DNA of 23,128 nucleotides from positions 1 to 23,128 of the forward strand of contig JAZRUY010000068.1 of NCBI GenBank assembly GCA_045598845.1, given 5' to 3'. Below, piece after piece: positions 20,566 to 23,128 of the stretch; positions within the stretch are counted from its first letter, which is position 1; every line of letters starts with the position of its first letter. Made by a program: the position numbers and the translations under genes. The notes beneath the pieces were generated by a model that saw nothing but the letters and a program-made list of their open reading frames with translations, had not been told where the DNA came from and made no database searches. This stretch comes from JAZRUY01 sp045598845 (GTDB lineage Bacteria > Verrucomicrobiota > Lentisphaeria > Victivallales > Victivallaceae).

Positions 20566-23128
20566 ATGATATATGTTAATGCGAACATCACGGACGGAAG
20601 ATTTTTTGATCAGTTCGGCTATCAGTACGGCAAAGGCTATCCCAACATTCCGTTCGGGAACACCGAAGTAGTCGCTTTTCAGTTATACACGAATACGCCG
20701 GGAGCGGACGCAACCGGCGTTGATGTTTCACAGTGGACAAAGGCGCAGTTCAGCGGCGGCGGATACAGCGCCCTGCTTTCATGCGACAACAATTTCATTC
20801 ATTTTTACAAGGCTGAACTGAAAACCGCAATATCCGCCGGAGATACCGCCGCAAGCGTAAAATTGTCCGGTGTTGACATCAGTTCAATTCCGGCAAGCGG
20901 TGCGCTGGCTGTCCACGGCGGTGCGGATGTTGTCTATCTGTCGTACACGGGGTTGACGCAGACCGCAGACGGTTACGATTTCACACTTGCGAAACAGTCA
21001 GAAGAAGATTATCCGGCCGGAACGGTTGCGGATGTGCCGGAAGCGATGTATTTCTCGGCGGCCATGGATGCCGGGGCAAGCAATCCGGGCACGGGGTTGT
21101 TCGTTTTCGAAATTGCCGTGAATTCGCCAAAATTGCGGAATAAACTTGCATATGAGAACATTGCCGAAGTCAACGACATAGCCGGGCTTGAACTGCTGGT
21201 TGTGCAGACAGTCGATGGCGTAAGGTATGACAGAAAGCGGGTGCGTTGCACGACATTCGCGATTCCCTCCGGCATAGCCAGTCTAAACGCTTCGGAGCAG
21301 TCTGTGCCCGATGCGGAAGCGGCATTAAAGGCGGAGTTCGCCAGCCTTGCGGCGCAGGGGGTGCTGGTTCAGTTGTCCGTCGACGGGCAGACTTGGGATG
21401 ATTACGATCCGGAAAACCCGCCGTCTGATTTTTCTCCCTACCGTTGGAAACGGTGGGCATTCGCCGTCGCTCCGGACGCATGGACGGGGAAAGAACCGCT
21501 TGGAGTTGGGGGCGGTACGGGGACTGGAGTTCTACCGGAAAATATCTTGACACGCGACGATGTCGGTTTGCAACCGGGCAATATCGTAGCCGTGGGAACA
21601 GACGGGCATATCGATGGCGGACTGATTGAGATTCCGCTTGCATCCGGAACTAACCCGGGAGCGGTCGCCGTGGACGGGGAGACCGTTTTCGTGAGCGACA
21701 ACGGGGTTATTTCGGCACGCACCGTCCGGGAATACGATGCGGTCGGAACTTTGGCTGAACGCACTCAATACGACTCCGCCGATGTCGGATTTATATACAA
21801 ATGCACCGACTGGACTACTGTTACCGTTGAATACGAAGAAGAGGGAGAAACGAAATTCCGGCAGGTCGCTGTCCAACTGTACTATGCGAAAAAAAGCGGA
21901 GAACAGGGGGACTGGTCGGACGGCTATGTGGAAAAAGGCGTTGCGGAGGGTGCGCAAGGCGAAAAAGGACAGGACGGCAAAGACGGGCTGAACGCGGAGA
22001 AAATCCTGCCGGGGTGGTTTTTCCCGAGCAATTACTCCGGCTGGACACCGCCGCCATCGGAAGCGTCTTTCGTTGTTTACGCGACAGACACTCCCCGCAC
22101 CCCGGCGACCGGAGAGGCTGACCCGTCAATTCATGCCAACTGCGTGGTTTTGCCGACGATTGACTTGATTGGAGCAGTGGAAATCCGCAAAAAAGTCGGA
22201 GACACATACATCTGGTACAGCATTGAGCGTACAGATCCGAGCCGTGAGGGCGGCGAAGAAGATCAGGTGGAGCATTACTTTTACAGCGTGGCCGAGGACG
22301 GCATGGGCGGCGGAGTAACCTACCTGTACCTGAATACTTTTTTGGACTTCCGGTACGGCGGCAGGGTAAGATTTGCGCAGGGAGTGGCGAACGAGGGCAT
22401 ACGGGAGGCTCCCTCGGATGATCTCGAATACGTGCGGAGCAACGGAGACTGGCAACCCTGCGGAGCGGTATATCCGAACTTTTTGCGAACCACGCTGCTT
22501 AATTACTGGTCAAAGACGGAAGTCAAAGGCGAACCGGGGCAGCCGGTGCTGCTGGACAACCGGGGCAAAGTGCCGGAAGTTTTTCTGCCGTACAAGGGCA
22601 TAAATGAAGTGCCGGACACTAATAAATATTATGTGCGGACATACGGCGGGTGGGCTGACTTGAGCATTGTCTCCGGAACAGGGACGGGAGCGGGCGGCGG
22701 CATAACTATCAACGGAGTCGGAACGCTGGCGCAGCGGATGCGCTTTGATGACAGTGAGGCGGGTTTCGTCTATCTCGCCACAGATCAGGTTGTTGACCCC
22801 GCAACCGGCGCGGTGGTGCAGTGGTGCTACATGAAGCAAAGCGCGGAAGTCGGCGACTGGAGTGCCGGGTTTACCGCCGCCGGAGTGGTGGCTGGCAAGA
22901 CTGGAGAAAAAGGCGAAAAAGGCGATGCCGGTGAGAATGCGGAACTTGTTGCACCGACATATTTTTACGAGCCCGGCTATACCGGCGAAAGAATTGTCGG
23001 TTCTGTTCTCATGACTTATGATGAGAGCGGATTGCCGTTGTTAACTCTCGACAACACTTACACTGTTGCGTCAGTCGAGGCTAAGAGCGGAGACGGGAAT
23101 TGGCGTAGCGTCGCCGAACAATATTGGA
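20566..23128 (+). CDS. Tail fibre protein with duplicated collagen-like modules (3' end beyond window)
   Basis: The frame is open from ATG 20566 to the end of the window, over 850 residues. The start has GGAG 8 bases upstream. An N-terminal attachment-type domain (about 1-300) is followed by the linker GVGGGTGTG. Two related modules start near residues 393 and 718: VGTLAERTQYDSADVGFIY and VGTLAQRMRFDDSEAGFVY. Each continues with an aromatic strand and a GDWS-x-G(Y/F) motif, and ends with Gly-X-Y triplets (GAQGEKGQDGKDG and GKTGEKGEKGDAG). Collagen-like repeats usually trimerise phage fibres. The product probably forms the trimeric receptor fibre. Part of the C-terminal tip is missing from the window. 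Confidence 0.8.
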   Translation, partial: MIYVNANITDGRFFDQFGYQYGKGYPNIPFGNTEVVAFQLYTNTPGADATGVDVSQWTKAQFSGGGYSALLSCDNNFIHFYKAELKTAISAGDTAASVKLSGVDISSIPASGALAVHGGADVVYLSYTGLTQTADGYDFTLAKQSEEDYPAGTVADVPEAMYFSAAMDAGASNPGTGLFVFEIAVNSPKLRNKLAYENIAEVNDIAGLELLVVQTVDGVRYDRKRVRCTTFAIPSGIASLNASEQSVPDAEAALKAEFASLAAQGVLVQLSVDGQTWDDYDPENPPSDFSPYRWKRWAFAVAPDAWTGKEPLGVGGGTGTGVLPENILTRDDVGLQPGNIVAVGTDGHIDGGLIEIPLASGTNPGAVAVDGETVFVSDNGVISARTVREYDAVGTLAERTQYDSADVGFIYKCTDWTTVTVEYEEEGETKFRQVAVQLYYAKKSGEQGDWSDGYVEKGVAEGAQGEKGQDGKDGLNAEKILPGWFFPSNYSGWTPPPSEASFVVYATDTPRTPATGEADPSIHANCVVLPTIDLIGAVEIRKKVGDTYIWYSIERTDPSREGGEEDQVEHYFYSVAEDGMGGGVTYLYLNTFLDFRYGGRVRFAQGVANEGIREAPSDDLEYVRSNGDWQPCGAVYPNFLRTTLLNYWSKTEVKGEPGQPVLLDNRGKVPEVFLPYKGINEVPDTNKYYVRTYGGWADLSIVSGTGTGAGGGITINGVGTLAQRMRFDDSEAGFVYLATDQVVDPATGAVVQWCYMKQSAEVGDWSAGFTAAGVVAGKTGEKGEKGDAGENAELVAPTYFYEPGYTGERIVGSVLMTYDESGLPLLTLDNTYTVASVEAKSGDGNWRSVAEQYW

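Noticed and set aside
1..23128. tRNA genes, insertion sequences, attachment sites, diversity-generating retroelement
   Set aside because: No cloverleaf, transposase, reverse transcriptase or template/variable repeat pair was found on reading; direct searches were not possible.

Overview
This window is a late (virion morphogenesis) region of a tailed phage or prophage, read almost entirely on the + strand. The gene set is siphovirus-like: a -1 frameshifted tail chaperone, a tape measure and no sheath. The sequence is moderately GC-rich (estimated by eye), uses TGA as a normal stop, and nearly every gene has a clear GGAGG/AAAGGA ribosome binding site. That argues against a Bacteroidota-type host that rarely uses Shine-Dalgarno signals. 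A diderm host is suggested by a heptosyltransferase of the autotransporter-modifying (BAHT) family. A Lentisphaerota/Verrucomicrobiota gut host is possible but is only a guess. No terminase, integrase or attachment site is visible, so lysogeny cannot be judged.

Layout. 1-559: a DUF6883-like C-terminal toxin-type domain, a DUF4926-like small protein (a possible partner or immunity pair) and a 34-residue ORF. 611-2990: a Mu F/SPP1 gp7-type minor head protein fused to an ADP-ribosyltransferase, then small genes including a candidate immunity gene. 2991-5080: a cargo island with an AT-rich two-gene operon (PLD-like protein plus two-TM protein) and a convergent minus-strand NYN-family nuclease behind a leader with three hairpins. 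5127-9302: scaffold, SU10/DUF5309-type major capsid, an unknown protein, the BAHT heptosyltransferase and a head-tail connector. 9491-12525: DUF4055-type portal, head closure, tail terminator and HK97 gp10-like proteins. 12564-16157: major tail protein, G/GT chaperone and tape measure. 16168-20518: four tail-tip proteins that I do not recognise. 20566-end: a tail fibre with duplicated collagen-bearing modules, cut by the window edge.

Most notable signal. The octamer GTTGACAA occurs five times in front of genes that begin modules (minor head/ART, scaffold, portal, tape measure, fibre). Each copy is followed within a few bases by a hairpin whose 3' arm overlaps the Shine-Dalgarno sequence. Stem sequences differ while pairing is kept, which suggests a repeated cis-acting RNA element. 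The major capsid and major tail genes instead share a 16-base unstructured A-rich leader. I know of no described element of this form.

Together the genes build a capsid (scaffold, capsid, portal, minor head), a connector, and a tail whose length is set by a 792-residue tape measure. The ART, BAHT glycosyltransferase, PLD-like/2TM pair and NYN protein look like accessory functions inserted among the structural genes.
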